64,000 nucleotides of DNA from the NCBI RefSeq assembly GCF_023370115.1, contig NZ_CP097160.1, positions 2,418,001 to 2,482,000 of the forward strand, written 5' to 3'. Position numbers and translations under genes: made by a program. How positions within the stretch are numbered: position 1 is the first letter of the stretch; each line of letters opens with the position of its first letter. Positions 33,389 through 41,797 of the stretch are shown one piece after another. Below the pieces are notes generated by a model, which worked only from the letters and a program-made list of their open reading frames with translations, had not been told where the DNA came from and did no database searches. Source of the DNA: Gulosibacter sediminis. GTDB taxonomy: Bacteria > Actinomycetota > Actinomycetes > Actinomycetales > Microbacteriaceae.

Positions 33389-34626
33389 GGCAGCGGCACG
33401 TGGGTCGTGTCGACGGGGTCGGTCTTGTGCGCCTTGACACGCAAACGCAACGTGACCACCGCAACAATTGCCGCAGCCAGAGAGCCGAACAGCACACCGA
33501 GGTGCGCAAATTCGAGGAAAGTCTCATCACTTCGGAACGCGAGCTCACCGATGAGCAGCGACACGGTGAAGCCGATACCGGCCAGCCCGCCAAGCGCGGC
33601 GATGTCCCACATATTGATCTGCTTCTCGAGCCGGAACATCGGCAGCTTGTGCAGCACGAGCACGGTCAAGAAGATGCCAAGCGGCTTGCCCACGAACAGG
33701 CCAAGGAACACGCCGAGGAACACGGGGTTTGTGATCGCATCCGCGAAGCTCCCCTCCCCCGGCGCAAACGGCACACCGGCGGCAAAGAAGGCAAACACCG
33801 GCAGCGCGATTCCCTGCGAAATCGCGTTCCAGTCGTGCTCCATGTCCTCCGCAAGCGAGATCTCATCGTTCCCTCGCGGCAGCGCGGGCACGACGAGACC
33901 CAGCAGCACCGCCGCAATCGTCGCGTGCACACCGGCGAGCAGCATCAGCCACCACGCAATGAGCGCGATCGGCACGAGCAGCCAGATCTTGTTAATGCCG
34001 CGGTTCACCAGGTACGCGTAGAGGCCGATCACGACGAGCGAGCCAATGAGCGCAATAAAGTTGAGGGCCGCGGTGTAGAAGATCGCGATCACGATAATGC
34101 CGAGCAGGTCATCCATCACCGCGAGTGTGAGCAAGAAGGTGCGGAACGCGCTCGGGAGCCCCTTGCCCACAACGGCGAGCAAGCCGAGGCAGAACGCGAT
34201 GTCGGTGGCGACTGGAATCGCCCAGCCCTGCATCCCGTCGATGCCGCTCGCGCCCACCACAATTGCGTAGGTCGCAGCGGGCACCACCATGCCACCCACC
34301 GCGGCGGCGATGGGCAGGGATGCGGTGCGCGGGTCGCGCAAGGCACCTGTCACGAACTCGCGCTTGAGTTCGAGGCCGACCACGAAGAAGAAGATCGCGA
34401 GCAAACCGTCGCTTACCCAGTGGCCGATCGACATGTGCTCGATGCCGATCCACGGAATCGGTAGATCGAAGTCGCGCACGTTCTCGTAGAACGGCGCAAG
34501 CGGCGTATTCGCGACGATGATCGCGAGCACTGCGGCAATCAGCAGCAGCGTGCCGCCGGTCTTGCGCGAGTTGAGGCGCTCCTTGAGCGAGAAGCGGTCG
34601 TCGGGACGATGAGCCGTCATCGGCAT
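33385..34626 (-). CDS. nhaA: Na+/H+ antiporter NhaA
   Basis: A 413-residue, 12-helix antiporter exporting Na+ in exchange for H+. The unwound-helix motif VATDIAFCLGLLAVVG near residue 133 and the essential Asp pair in LAVMDDLLGIIVIAIFY near residue 168 are intact; AYLVNRGINKIWLLVP and GFTVSLLIGELAF near the end also fit. Length is normal. GGAG lies 8 nt upstream of ATG. It follows the bS22 gene on the same strand after a terminator-like hairpin. Confidence 0.95.
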   Translation of the reverse strand: MPMTAHRPDDRFSLKERLNSRKTGGTLLLIAAVLAIIVANTPLAPFYENVRDFDLPIPWIGIEHMSIGHWVSDGLLAIFFFVVGLELKREFVTGALRDPRTASLPIAAAVGGMVVPAATYAIVVGASGIDGMQGWAIPVATDIAFCLGLLAVVGKGLPSAFRTFLLTLAVMDDLLGIIVIAIFYTAALNFIALIGSLVVIGLYAYLVNRGINKIWLLVPIALIAWWLMLLAGVHATIAAVLLGLVVPALPRGNDEISLAEDMEHDWNAISQGIALPVFAFFAAGVPFAPGEGSFADAITNPVFLGVFLGLFVGKPLGIFLTVLVLHKLPMFRLEKQINMWDIAALGGLAGIGFTVSLLIGELAFRSDETFLEFAHLGVLFGSLAAAIVAVVTLRLRVKAHKTDPVDTTHVPLP

Positions 34627-34721
34627 CTCCAGTCATCTAGGCGTGCAAAAAACTCCCGCTGACCAGACTTCCCAGCACACCTCGGGCAAGTGTACGTGGC
34701 AGCACGCCTCACGGAAAACGC

Positions 34722-34753
34722 GTGAGGGGCGCCGGTCGCCCGGAGCCCCTCAC
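34722..34753 (-). terminator. Hairpin terminator after bS22
   Basis: GTGAGGGGC (34722-34730) pairs with GCCCCTCAC (34745-34753), a 9-bp stem; read on the minus strand it is followed by GCGTTTTCC. A second possible stem, CCTCACG (34707-34713) with CGTGAGG (34721-34727), shares bases with it, so the two cannot form together. Confidence 0.65.
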
Positions 34754-34766
34754 ACAGCAGCAGTCG

Positions 34767-34865
34767 TTACTTCTTGTTGCGACGCTGGTGACGAGTCTTG
34801 CGAAGCAGCTTGCGGTGCTTCTTCTTCGACATGCGCTTGCGGCGCTTCTTAATCACTGAACCCAT
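34767..34865 (-). CDS. 30S ribosomal protein bS22 (AURKAIP1/COX24 domain)
   Basis: A 32-residue, extremely basic protein, [20 protein letters not shown] followed by [12 protein letters not shown]. This matches the small actinobacterial ribosomal protein bS22 first seen in mycobacterial ribosome structures, where it binds rRNA near the decoding region. The start has AAGGAA 7 nt upstream. Only nhaA follows on the strand. A long hairpin sits in its leader. Confidence 0.92.
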   Translation of the reverse strand: MGSVIKKRRKRMSKKKHRKLLRKTRHQRRNKK

Positions 34866-34883
34866 AGTTATTCCTTAAATCTT

Positions 34884-34929
34884 GCGGGATGCGCGCAGAG
34901 GCCTCCGAGCACGCGGAGGCACATCCTGC
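34884..34929 (-). promoter_or_regulatory. Leader hairpin of bS22 gene
   Basis: GCCTCCG (34901-34907) pairs perfectly with CGGAGGC (34914-34920); the outer arms GCGGGATG (34884-34891) and CATCCTGC (34922-34929) pair with one mismatch. On the minus strand it lies just after TAAAAT (34931-34936), a possible -10 box, and ends about 18 nt before the bS22 start. It could also end transcription from the BldC-like gene. Confidence 0.5.
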
Positions 34930-34950
34930 GATTTTACACCCGAGGGTGGG

Positions 34951-35148
34951 TTAGGCGCGCTCTTCGCCGCGAATTCCGGCGATGGTGTCCTGAACAGCTG
35001 ACTCCGGCACGCGATATGAGCGACCAAACTTCACGGCGGGCAGGTCGCCCGCGTGCACCATGCGATACACGGTCATCTTGGACACACGCATCAGCTCGGC
35101 GACCTCGGCAACCGTGAGAAAGCGGACGTCAGACAGTTCCGATTCCAT
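34951..35148 (-). CDS. BldC-like MerR-type helix-turn-helix protein
   Basis: A 65-residue DNA-binding protein with one winged helix-turn-helix: VRFLTVAEVAELMRVSKMTV, then YRMVHAGDLPAVKFGRSYRV. This is the short BldC/excisionase-like family, one member of which controls development in Streptomyces. The start MESELSD has GGGGGAG 4 nt upstream; a longer frame upstream has no support. The protein is highly conserved in non-sporulating actinobacteria too; targets are unknown. Confidence 0.92.
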   Translation of the reverse strand: MESELSDVRFLTVAEVAELMRVSKMTVYRMVHAGDLPAVKFGRSYRVPESAVQDTIAGIRGEERA

Positions 35149-35339
35149 ACTCTCCCCCAGATTGTTGTTGCGGTCGTGCCCCGTGTGACGGTTGTGAACG
35201 GAGTGCTGAGTCAACATTAGAGTGTTGCTCCCAGAATCTTCAAGCCTCGGGTATATAGTGCCGCGCATTCATCTCCCGGTCGTACGCCGGTCGCCCGCGC
35301 GTGGTTGCAGATCCCTTGCACCCGAGTACGATCGCAGTC

Positions 35340-36770
35340 ATGCCGAGCCCGGAGACTGCGCGGCGCTCGCCGGTACGTCGAGTGCGCGATTGGGTCACCA
35401 GCATGAGCACGCACTCTCCGAGTCGCTTTGCCGTGCTGGCGTTCACCGGCATCATTTTTCTCTTCACGTTCGTATTGATGCTCCCCATCTCCTCCGAGAA
35501 TGGGCACTTCACGCCGTTCCCGCAGGCCCTGTTTACTGCGGTCTCAACTATCTGTGTCACGGGCCTCTCGGTCGTCGACATGGCGACACACTGGTCGGTG
35601 TTCGGCGACGGCGTCATCTTCCTCGGCCTCCAGGTCGGCGCGATCGGCGTGCTCACGCTCGCGTCGATCCTCGGCACCGCCGTCACCCGCAAGCTGGGCC
35701 TGCGACAGCGACTCATGGCCGCATCCGACCAAAACTCGCTGCGCCTGCACTCGGGCCCGGTCGCCGAGTCGCAGGCGGTGCGCCTCGGCGATATCCCGGG
35801 CGTGCTCGTCACCGTCGCGGTCTCGCTCGTCATTATCGAGACGATCATCGCGGTGCTGATCCTGCCGGTGCTCCTGCTGCAGCCCGACTACGGGCCCTGG
35901 TGGGTCGCCCTGCGCGATGCCTTCTATTACGCCGCGAGCGCGTTCACGAACACCGGCTTCACGCCGAACGCCGAGGGCCTCGCCCCGTTCGACCACAACC
36001 TCTGGTTCCTCGTCTGCCTCTGCACCGCGGTGTTCATCGGTTCGATCGGCTTCCCCGTCATCTTCGCGCTCACCCGCTGGGTGAAGACGCGCCAACGCCT
36101 CAGCGTGCACGTGAAGCTCACGCTGACGACCACCGTGATCCTGTTCCTCGCCGGCTGGATCATCATTTACCTGCTCGAGTTCGACAACCCCGAGACGCTC
36201 GCGGGCCAGGAACCCTGGTTCGCGCCGTTCACCGCAGGCTTCACGTCGGCGATGACGAGATCTGGCGGCTTCTCGACGGTCGACATCGCCTCGATGAACG
36301 ACTCGACGCTCACGGTCATGAGCATGCTCATGTTCGTCGGCGGCGGCTCGGCTTCGACGGCTGGCGGCATCAAGGTGACGACCATTGCGATCCTCTTCCT
36401 CGCCGCCGTCGCCGAGGCGAAGGGTGTGCAGGACATGCAGGTCTTCCGCCGCCGCATCCCGAACGACGTGCTGCGCCTCGCCGTCGCGGTCGCGCTCTGG
36501 GGCGCGACAATCGTCGCGGTCGCCTCGATTTCGCTCATGCACATCACCGGCACCGAGTTCAAATACGCCCTGTTCGACACCATCTCGGCGTTCGCGACCT
36601 GCGGCCTCTCGACCGGCCTCACACAGAACCTGCCCGACACGGGCGTCTATATCCTCACCGCCACGATGTGGTTGGGTCGAGTCGGCACCGTAACGTTCGC
36701 GGCCGCAGTCGCGTCGAGCGACCGAAAACAGCTCTACACGCTGCCCGAAGAAAGGATCATCGTTGGGTGA
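35340..36770 (+). CDS. Potassium uptake protein, TrkH/KtrB family
   Basis: A 476-residue ion channel-like subunit with four pore-loop repeats: ALFTAVSTICVTGLSVVDMA near residue 65, SAFTNTGFTPNAEG near residue 200, SAMTRSGGFSTVDIASMN near residue 302, and ISAFATCGLSTGLTQNLP near residue 415. Each keeps the selectivity Gly. ATG follows TACGAT (35327-35332) by 7 nt, with TTGCAG 16 bp before that box: leaderless promoter. The stop overlaps the next gene, encoding its regulatory RCK subunit. Confidence 0.94.
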   Translation: MPSPETARRSPVRRVRDWVTSMSTHSPSRFAVLAFTGIIFLFTFVLMLPISSENGHFTPFPQALFTAVSTICVTGLSVVDMATHWSVFGDGVIFLGLQVGAIGVLTLASILGTAVTRKLGLRQRLMAASDQNSLRLHSGPVAESQAVRLGDIPGVLVTVAVSLVIIETIIAVLILPVLLLQPDYGPWWVALRDAFYYAASAFTNTGFTPNAEGLAPFDHNLWFLVCLCTAVFIGSIGFPVIFALTRWVKTRQRLSVHVKLTLTTTVILFLAGWIIIYLLEFDNPETLAGQEPWFAPFTAGFTSAMTRSGGFSTVDIASMNDSTLTVMSMLMFVGGGSASTAGGIKVTTIAILFLAAVAEAKGVQDMQVFRRRIPNDVLRLAVAVALWGATIVAVASISLMHITGTEFKYALFDTISAFATCGLSTGLTQNLPDTGVYILTATMWLGRVGTVTFAAAVASSDRKQLYTLPEERIIVG

Positions 36771-37434
36771 CGCAATCTCCCCCACCGCCCCGGTGCTACT
36801 GATCGGCCTCGGCCGGTTCGGCGCCGCCACCGCGGGCCAGCTGCAGCGGCTCGGCCGCGAGGTGCTCGCCGTCGACACCGACGCGAACCTCGTGCAGAAG
36901 TGGGCCGAGCGCGTCACGCACGCCGTGCAGCTCGACGCCCGCAACATCGACGCGCTCAAGCAGATCGGCGCGCAGGAGTTCTCGATCGCGGTCGTCGCGG
37001 TCGGCACCTCGATCGAGGCGAGCGTGCTCGTCACCGCAAACCTCGTCGACCTCAAGATCCCCCAGATCTGGGCGAAGGCGATGTCGACGACGCACGGGCG
37101 GATCCTGCGCCGCATCGGCGCGCACCACGTCGTCTTCCCCGAGGCCGAGGCCGGCGAGCGCGCCGCGCACCTGCTCAACGGGCGCATGCTCGACTTCATC
37201 GAGTTCGACGACGGCTTCGTGCTCTCGAAGATGTACCCGCCGAAACCGCTGCGCGGCAAGACGCTCGCCGAGTCCGAGATCCGCACGACTTATCACGTAA
37301 CAGTCGTTGGCGTGAAGTCACCCGGCGAGGAGTTCACCTACGCCGAGGCGGGCACCATGATTTCCGATCACGACGTCATCATCGTCGCGGGCGAACCCGA
37401 AGACGTTGAACGCTTCTCCGGTCTGCACATCTAG
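36763..37434 (+). CDS. Potassium uptake regulatory subunit, TrkA/KtrA family
   Basis: A 223-residue RCK protein gating the adjacent channel. The N-terminal Rossmann fold starts VLLIGLGRFGAATAGQLQRL (GxGxxG) for NAD(H) or ATP/ADP, and the C-terminal RCK-C domain (about residues 140-223) holds VVGVKSPGEEFTYAEAG. The TTG start overlaps the channel gene by 8 bp and has GAAAGGA about 7 nt upstream; GTG codons nearby are out of frame. The two genes form one operon. Confidence 0.93.
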   Translation: MGDAISPTAPVLLIGLGRFGAATAGQLQRLGREVLAVDTDANLVQKWAERVTHAVQLDARNIDALKQIGAQEFSIAVVAVGTSIEASVLVTANLVDLKIPQIWAKAMSTTHGRILRRIGAHHVVFPEAEAGERAAHLLNGRMLDFIEFDDGFVLSKMYPPKPLRGKTLAESEIRTTYHVTVVGVKSPGEEFTYAEAGTMISDHDVIIVAGEPEDVERFSGLHI

Positions 37435-37443
37435 GCTCGAACC

Positions 37444-37908
37444 ATGCCTATGAACGTCGAGTCATTCAATCTTGACCACCGCGCCGTGCGCGCCCCCTAC
37501 GTGCGCATCGCCGATCGCAAGGAGCTGCCCGGCGGCGACGTGCTCGTGAAGTACGACGTGCGCTTTACGCAGCCGAACGTCGGCCACCTCGACATGCCCG
37601 CGGTGCACTCCATCGAGCACCTCACGGCCGAGCTCATGCGCAACCACACCGACCAGCTCATCGATTTCTCGCCCATGGGCTGCCAGACGGGCTTCTACGC
37701 CCTCATGCTCGGCGTCGAAACCGACGACTTCCTGCCGCTGCTCGAGCAGACCTTCGGCGACATCCTCGAAGCAAGCGAGGTGCCCGCGGCGAACGAGGTG
37801 CAGTGCGGCTGGGGCGCGAACCACTCGCTCACGGCGGCGCAGGATGCGGTGCGCGGCTTCCTCGGCTCCCGCGACGAGTGGCTCGACGTCACCGGCGAAG
37901 ACGCCTGA
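37444..37908 (+). CDS. luxS: S-ribosylhomocysteine lyase
   Basis: A 154-residue metalloenzyme that splits S-ribosylhomocysteine into homocysteine and DPD, the AI-2 precursor. The metal site is [14 protein letters not shown] near residue 54 (HxxEH) and the catalytic Cys is in [13 protein letters not shown] near residue 80. ATG is 6 nt after TAGGCT (37432-37437), which includes the stop of the preceding gene: leaderless. It overlaps mtnN by one base; together they complete SAH recycling. No AI-2 receptor is in the window. Confidence 0.95.
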   Translation: MPMNVESFNLDHRAVRAPYVRIADRKELPGGDVLVKYDVRFTQPNVGHLDMPAVHSIEHLTAELMRNHTDQLIDFSPMGCQTGFYALMLGVETDDFLPLLEQTFGDILEASEVPAANEVQCGWGANHSLTAAQDAVRGFLGSRDEWLDVTGEDA

Positions 37909-38612
37909 TGCGGCTGATCCTCACGGCCATGCGCGAGGAGGCCGAGCCCTTCGTTGACGCGCTCACCGACTCGAGTAAGGTCACCACGCCGTTCGCCGGC
38001 ACCTTCGCCTGGCGCGGCACCTTCGCCGAGCAGGAGGTCACGATCGCGACCGCCGGCATCGGCCTCGCGGCGGCCGCCTCGATCGCCGCCTGGGCCGTCA
38101 CGCAGTGGTCGCCCGAGCTCGTCGTCTCTGGCGGTACGTGCGGTGGGCTCGCCCCGCAGACCCGCGTCGCCGAGGTGGCCATCGCCGACTCGACGACGTA
38201 TGGCACGGCAGATGCGACCGAGTTCGGCTACGAGCGCGGCCAGGTGCCGCAGCAGCCGCTGCGCTTCCCCGTGAGCGAGCGCGCGCTCGCCGCTGCCCGC
38301 GAGCTCGCGGCCGCACCCGAGCGCGCCGCCGAGGGCGCCCGCTGGCACGTCGGGCGCATCCTTTCGGGCGACACCTTCGTGACCGCCCGCAACGTCGCCG
38401 ACATGCGCGAGGCCTTCGCCGATGCGGTGGGCACCGACATGGAGTCGTGCGCCATCGCCCAGGTGTGTGCGTCGCTCGACACCGAGTTCATCTCGGTGCG
38501 CGGCATCTCCGACCTCTGCGGGCCCGAGGCGGGCGTCGACTTCCACGTCGGCGTCGACGTCGCCGCGGCGGCGAGCCGCGACGCGGTCGACGCGATCCTG
38601 CGCGCGCTCTAG
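37908..38612 (+). CDS. mtnN: 5'-methylthioadenosine/S-adenosylhomocysteine nucleosidase
   Basis: A 234-residue purine nucleosidase/phosphorylase-fold enzyme that removes adenine from SAH and MTA, feeding LuxS. Visible are RLILTAMREEAEPF at the N-terminus with the catalytic Glu, ELVVSGGTCGGLAPQTRV near residue 67, MESCAIAQVCASLDTEFISV near residue 180 and RGISDLCGPEAGVDF near residue 198 with the catalytic Asp. Its ATG overlaps the TGA of luxS (TGATG). The gene ends directly against the convergent J-domain gene with no spacer. Confidence 0.93.
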   Translation: MRLILTAMREEAEPFVDALTDSSKVTTPFAGTFAWRGTFAEQEVTIATAGIGLAAAASIAAWAVTQWSPELVVSGGTCGGLAPQTRVAEVAIADSTTYGTADATEFGYERGQVPQQPLRFPVSERALAAARELAAAPERAAEGARWHVGRILSGDTFVTARNVADMREAFADAVGTDMESCAIAQVCASLDTEFISVRGISDLCGPEAGVDFHVGVDVAAAASRDAVDAILRAL

Positions 38613-40067
38613 CTAAGCGTCGACGCGCAGCTCGAGCACGTCGCGCAGCAGCAGTCGGTCGACGTGCTCGCCCTCTGCCGAGAGCCACTCGCCGATCTCG
38701 CGCAGCATCGACTCGGGCGAGGCGAGGCGCACGTGCTGCCACGTGCGCGAGTTGTCGACGGCGAACGCTCCCGGCCCATCCGGCGTGATCGTGAGCCAGC
38801 CGCGCACCTGCGCGACCTCGGCGAAGGTCTCGCGGAACCGCGTGACCCGGTGCGGGAACTCCTCGAGCGGCACGCTGCCGGGCTCGCCGCCGCGCACGAC
38901 GTGACCCCGCGTATCCAGTCCATAGGTGCCGGGGTGCCACAGGCGGTCGTCGATGAGCGCGAGGCGTCGGCCGCAGAGCACGGCGTGCGAAATGGTCGAG
39001 ATGTACTCGTCACCGTCGGGCAGGCGCAGGCCGTGCACGATGCGCACGCCGGGGATGCGCTCGAGCGCCTCGAGCGTCGGGCCAATGAGCTGCTCGGCGT
39101 ACTGCCGGCGAATGGGGTTCACGCCCGCGAGCGAGTGCTGCAGCGCAACCTCGCCGGGCGTGCCCCACTGGCGCTGCTCGGAATCAACGGCCGGGGCCGT
39201 CTCGTTCGCGATGTCGCAGAGCATCCGCTCGCGCACCATGCGCTTGGTGCGCGGGTCGAGGCCCCACGAGGCGAGCAGCGCGAGCAGCACGCCCACAAGC
39301 GAGAGCACGCCGCGTGCGACGTAGAACGGCACTCCCTCGGGCGCACCCTCGAAGATCCGGAACATGGCGATGAGGAACGCGCCGGCCGCGTCGAGCGCGA
39401 TGCCGGCGATGTTCGCCCAGAAGAGGATGCGCGCAAGCTGCAGCCGCGCGCCGACCCAGCGCAGCGAGATCCACACGAACGAGAGTACGAGCAGCACGTA
39501 GCTCGCGATCCACCACGGCACGACGAGCCCGAACACCGACTGTGCGATGCAGACGCCGATGGTGCAGAGCACGAACGGCAGCACGGTGAGCAGCTCGCGC
39601 AGGCGCGGCCCGTGCACGATGGGCCGCGCGGGCGGCCATACCTCGGGGTGCGGGTGCCACGCCGTGCGGTACCAGCCCATGCGCCGCACGTCGACCTTCG
39701 GCTTCGGCAGCCGCTCAAAGGTCGGCACCTCGTCGGTGCCGGCAGCGGTGCTGTGTGCCGCGGGGCGGGGCGGAGCCGGGCGTGCGCGGCTCGCGCGCTG
39801 CTGCTGGCGCAGGCGCACGCCGTGATCGCGCCGCACGGGCGCGACACCGGTGAGCTGCGCGAGCCACGCGTCGTGCTCGGCACGGCGACGGGGGTTCGTG
39901 AGCACCTCGACCGCGAGGCGCACGCGCGTGAACTGCTGCGCGTCACCGCCAAGGTCGGGGTGCGTCTCGCGCTGGCGGGCGCGGCCGGCGCGGCGAAGCT
40001 CGGCGTCAGAGACATCGGGCTCGACGCCGAGGACCTCGTAGAGATTCTCTGGAAAGTCGGGGCTCAT
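38613..40067 (-). CDS. J-domain membrane protein with a NERD-like C-terminal region
   Basis: A 484-residue protein. Residues 5-70 are a J domain (ENLYEVLGVEPDVSDAELRR with the HPD motif in RETHPDLGGDAQQF), which would recruit Hsp70/DnaK. Four hydrophobic helices follow at about residues 165-185, 188-207, 222-242 and 255-275. The C-terminal half (from GTPGEVALQHSLAGV near residue 310) has the strand pattern VRIVHGLRLPDGDEYISTI and RRLALIDDRLWH, which resembles nuclease-related (NERD-like) domains but lacks an obvious catalytic triad. The start overlaps the proC end by 4 bp. Function unknown. Confidence 0.75.
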   Translation of the reverse strand: MSPDFPENLYEVLGVEPDVSDAELRRAGRARQRETHPDLGGDAQQFTRVRLAVEVLTNPRRRAEHDAWLAQLTGVAPVRRDHGVRLRQQQRASRARPAPPRPAAHSTAAGTDEVPTFERLPKPKVDVRRMGWYRTAWHPHPEVWPPARPIVHGPRLRELLTVLPFVLCTIGVCIAQSVFGLVVPWWIASYVLLVLSFVWISLRWVGARLQLARILFWANIAGIALDAAGAFLIAMFRIFEGAPEGVPFYVARGVLSLVGVLLALLASWGLDPRTKRMVRERMLCDIANETAPAVDSEQRQWGTPGEVALQHSLAGVNPIRRQYAEQLIGPTLEALERIPGVRIVHGLRLPDGDEYISTISHAVLCGRRLALIDDRLWHPGTYGLDTRGHVVRGGEPGSVPLEEFPHRVTRFRETFAEVAQVRGWLTITPDGPGAFAVDNSRTWQHVRLASPESMLREIGEWLSAEGEHVDRLLLRDVLELRVDA

Positions 40068-40909
40068 GCCGAGCCCGCAGCGAGTTCATCGTTGCGGCGG
40101 ATGTTCGCGCGCATGGCCGCCTCGAAGGTGCCCGCCAGGTCGGCGGCCTCGAGCTGGGCGATCGACTGCTCGGTCGTGCCCTTGGGGCTCGTGACGGCGC
40201 GACGCAGCTCGGCGGGCGTCTTGTCGGGGTTCGCGGCGACGAGGCCGACGGCGCCGTGGAAGGTCTGCACGACGAGCGCGTGCGCCTCCTCGGCGCTCAT
40301 GCCGATGCGCTGCGCGGCCTCGGTCATCTGCTCGATGAGGAAATAGACGTGCGCGGGGCCCGAGCCCGAGATCGCGGCGAGGGCCGGGATGCGCGACTCC
40401 TCGAGCTCGACGACGGTGCCAACAGCCGAGAAGATCGCTCGGGCATAGCCCATCGCCTGCTCATCGGCGGCGGTGCCACCCGCAATGCCTGCGGCGCCGA
40501 GGCCGATGGCGGATGGGGTGTTCGGCATCGCGCGCACGACGCGCACGTCGGGGCGCAGCCGCGCCTCCATCGCCTCAGTCGTGATGCCCGCGGCCACCGA
40601 GATCACGACGGCGCCGGGCTCGATCGCGTCGCCCACCTCGTCGAGGAGGTCGGCGATCATGTACGGCTTCACGCCGAGCAGCACGATCTGCGCGCCCGCG
40701 ACGGCCTCACGGCTCGCGTTCGGGTTCGTCTCAATGGCGGCCGCCTCGACCCGCGGCTCCTGGGCGAAGCGGTCGGCCGATGCCTGCGACTTGGTCGTCA
40801 CGCGCACCGGCAGCTGCGCCAGCGCGTCGCCAGCCAGCAGACCGTCAAGAATGGCGCCGGTCATGTTGCCGGTGCCGAGAATGGCGAGGTTTGGCAGAGC
40901 GTCAGTCAC
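40064..40909 (-). CDS. proC: Pyrroline-5-carboxylate reductase
   Basis: A 281-residue enzyme for the last step of proline synthesis. The NAD(P)H-binding motif is NLAILGTGNMTGAILDGLL, the middle has IVLLGVKPYMIADLLDEV and VRVVRAMPNTPSAIGLGAAG, and the C-terminal signature is AISGSGPAHVYFLIEQMTEA. GTG 40909 is chosen: it gives the usual short N-terminus and is 8 nt after TAGACT (minus strand, 40918-40923). An in-frame GTG at 40942 would start inside a 29-bp palindrome. It is co-directional with the J-domain gene. Confidence 0.93.
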   Translation of the reverse strand: MTDALPNLAILGTGNMTGAILDGLLAGDALAQLPVRVTTKSQASADRFAQEPRVEAAAIETNPNASREAVAGAQIVLLGVKPYMIADLLDEVGDAIEPGAVVISVAAGITTEAMEARLRPDVRVVRAMPNTPSAIGLGAAGIAGGTAADEQAMGYARAIFSAVGTVVELEESRIPALAAISGSGPAHVYFLIEQMTEAAQRIGMSAEEAHALVVQTFHGAVGLVAANPDKTPAELRRAVTSPKGTTEQSIAQLEAADLAGTFEAAMRANIRRNDELAAGSA

Positions 40910-40938
40910 AGTTAATGAGTCTATTCTGGTCGCATCGA

Positions 40939-40967
40939 TCACGGTGACCCCGCGCGGGGCACCGTGA
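40939..40967. promoter_or_regulatory. 29-bp near-perfect palindrome upstream of proC
   Basis: TCACGGTG...CACCGTGA arms around CCCCGCGCGGGG, with a single mismatched pair. It lies over the expected -35 position of the proC promoter and 31 bp before the small gene on the plus strand, so it could be an operator acting on both. Confidence 0.5.
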
Positions 40968-40997
40968 AATCACGCCGCTACAGAGGGGATGCCGATC

Positions 40998-41285
40998 ATG
41001 ACGTCGAATGCCGCGGAGACCGTGCGCACGCTGATGCTCGAAAGCGCCTACGTGAACGAAGTGCTCAAGGTAGCGATCGACGACAACGAGAAGGTCGCCG
41101 GGGTGCAGTTCTGCCTCGCCAACATCGACGACCTCGGCGCCCTGCCGCCGCTGTTCGCCCAGCTGCGCGCCGACATCAAGCTCGCGCTGCCCGAGGTTGA
41201 GCACGTGTTCCTTGAACCCGACGTCACCGAGCGGCGCGCCGAAGCCGTGCCCACCGAGAACGTCGTCATTCGCGGCTGGGACTAA
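40998..41285 (+). CDS. Small protein resembling a CDF transporter dimerisation domain
   Basis: A 95-residue soluble protein starting MTSNAAETVRTLMLESAYVN. The end, RADIKLALPEVEHVFLEPDV followed by TERRAE, resembles the cytoplasmic dimer domain of cation diffusion facilitators, but no transporter part is present. ATG 40998 is preferred because GAGGGG is about 10 nt upstream; ATG 40989 would abut that motif. No other feature is recognised. It ends where tadA ends, tail to tail. Confidence 0.65.
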   Translation: MTSNAAETVRTLMLESAYVNEVLKVAIDDNEKVAGVQFCLANIDDLGALPPLFAQLRADIKLALPEVEHVFLEPDVTERRAEAVPTENVVIRGWD

Positions 41286-41744
41286 CTAGCGCCCCGCGAA
41301 GAATTCGCTCAGCGGAGCCGCACACTCGGCCTCGAGCACGCCGCCCACCACCTCGCTGCGCTGCGGAAGTCGCCCGTCGCGCAGCAGGTCGTAGACCGAC
41401 CCCGCCGCGCCGGCCTTCGCATCCCATGCCCCGAAGACCACCCGCGCGACGCGGGCGGTGAGTGCCGCGCCAGCGCACATGACGCACGGCTCGAGCGTGG
41501 TGAAGAGGATGCAGTCGTCGAGCCGCGAACTGCCCCGCGCGGCCGCCGCCTCCCGCAGCGCCACGATCTCGGCGTGCCCGGTCGGGTCGTGTTCGACCTC
41601 GCGCACGTTGCGCCCGGTGCCGAGCACGTGCCCGTCGGCGTCGGTGACGACCGCGCCGATGGGGATGTCGCCGGAGGCCCCGGCGAGGCTCGCCTCGGCG
41701 AGGGCCACCCGCATCAGGCGTTCGTAGAGTTCGGGGACGCGCAT
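41286..41744 (-). CDS. tadA: tRNA adenosine(34) deaminase
   Basis: A 152-residue zinc deaminase turning A34 to inosine in tRNA-Arg(ACG), which is encoded in this window at 54.4 kb. The zinc site is [13 protein letters not shown] near residue 55 (HAE) and [18 protein letters not shown] near residue 83 (PCxxC). The start [10 protein letters not shown] has GGAGGT 6 nt upstream. It diverges from upp across 53 bp, an arrangement common in Actinobacteria. Confidence 0.94.
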   Translation of the reverse strand: MRVPELYERLMRVALAEASLAGASGDIPIGAVVTDADGHVLGTGRNVREVEHDPTGHAEIVALREAAAARGSSRLDDCILFTTLEPCVMCAGAALTARVARVVFGAWDAKAGAAGSVYDLLRDGRLPQRSEVVGGVLEAECAAPLSEFFAGR

Positions 41745-41797
41745 CCGACACCTCCGACTCCGCACGCGACGCAATTTCGCTCGCTACGCTAACTCCT

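Noticed and set aside
40910-40942. Upstream GTG start for proC
   Set aside because: It would start inside a palindrome, lacks a ribosome binding site, and adds residues not usual for ProC.
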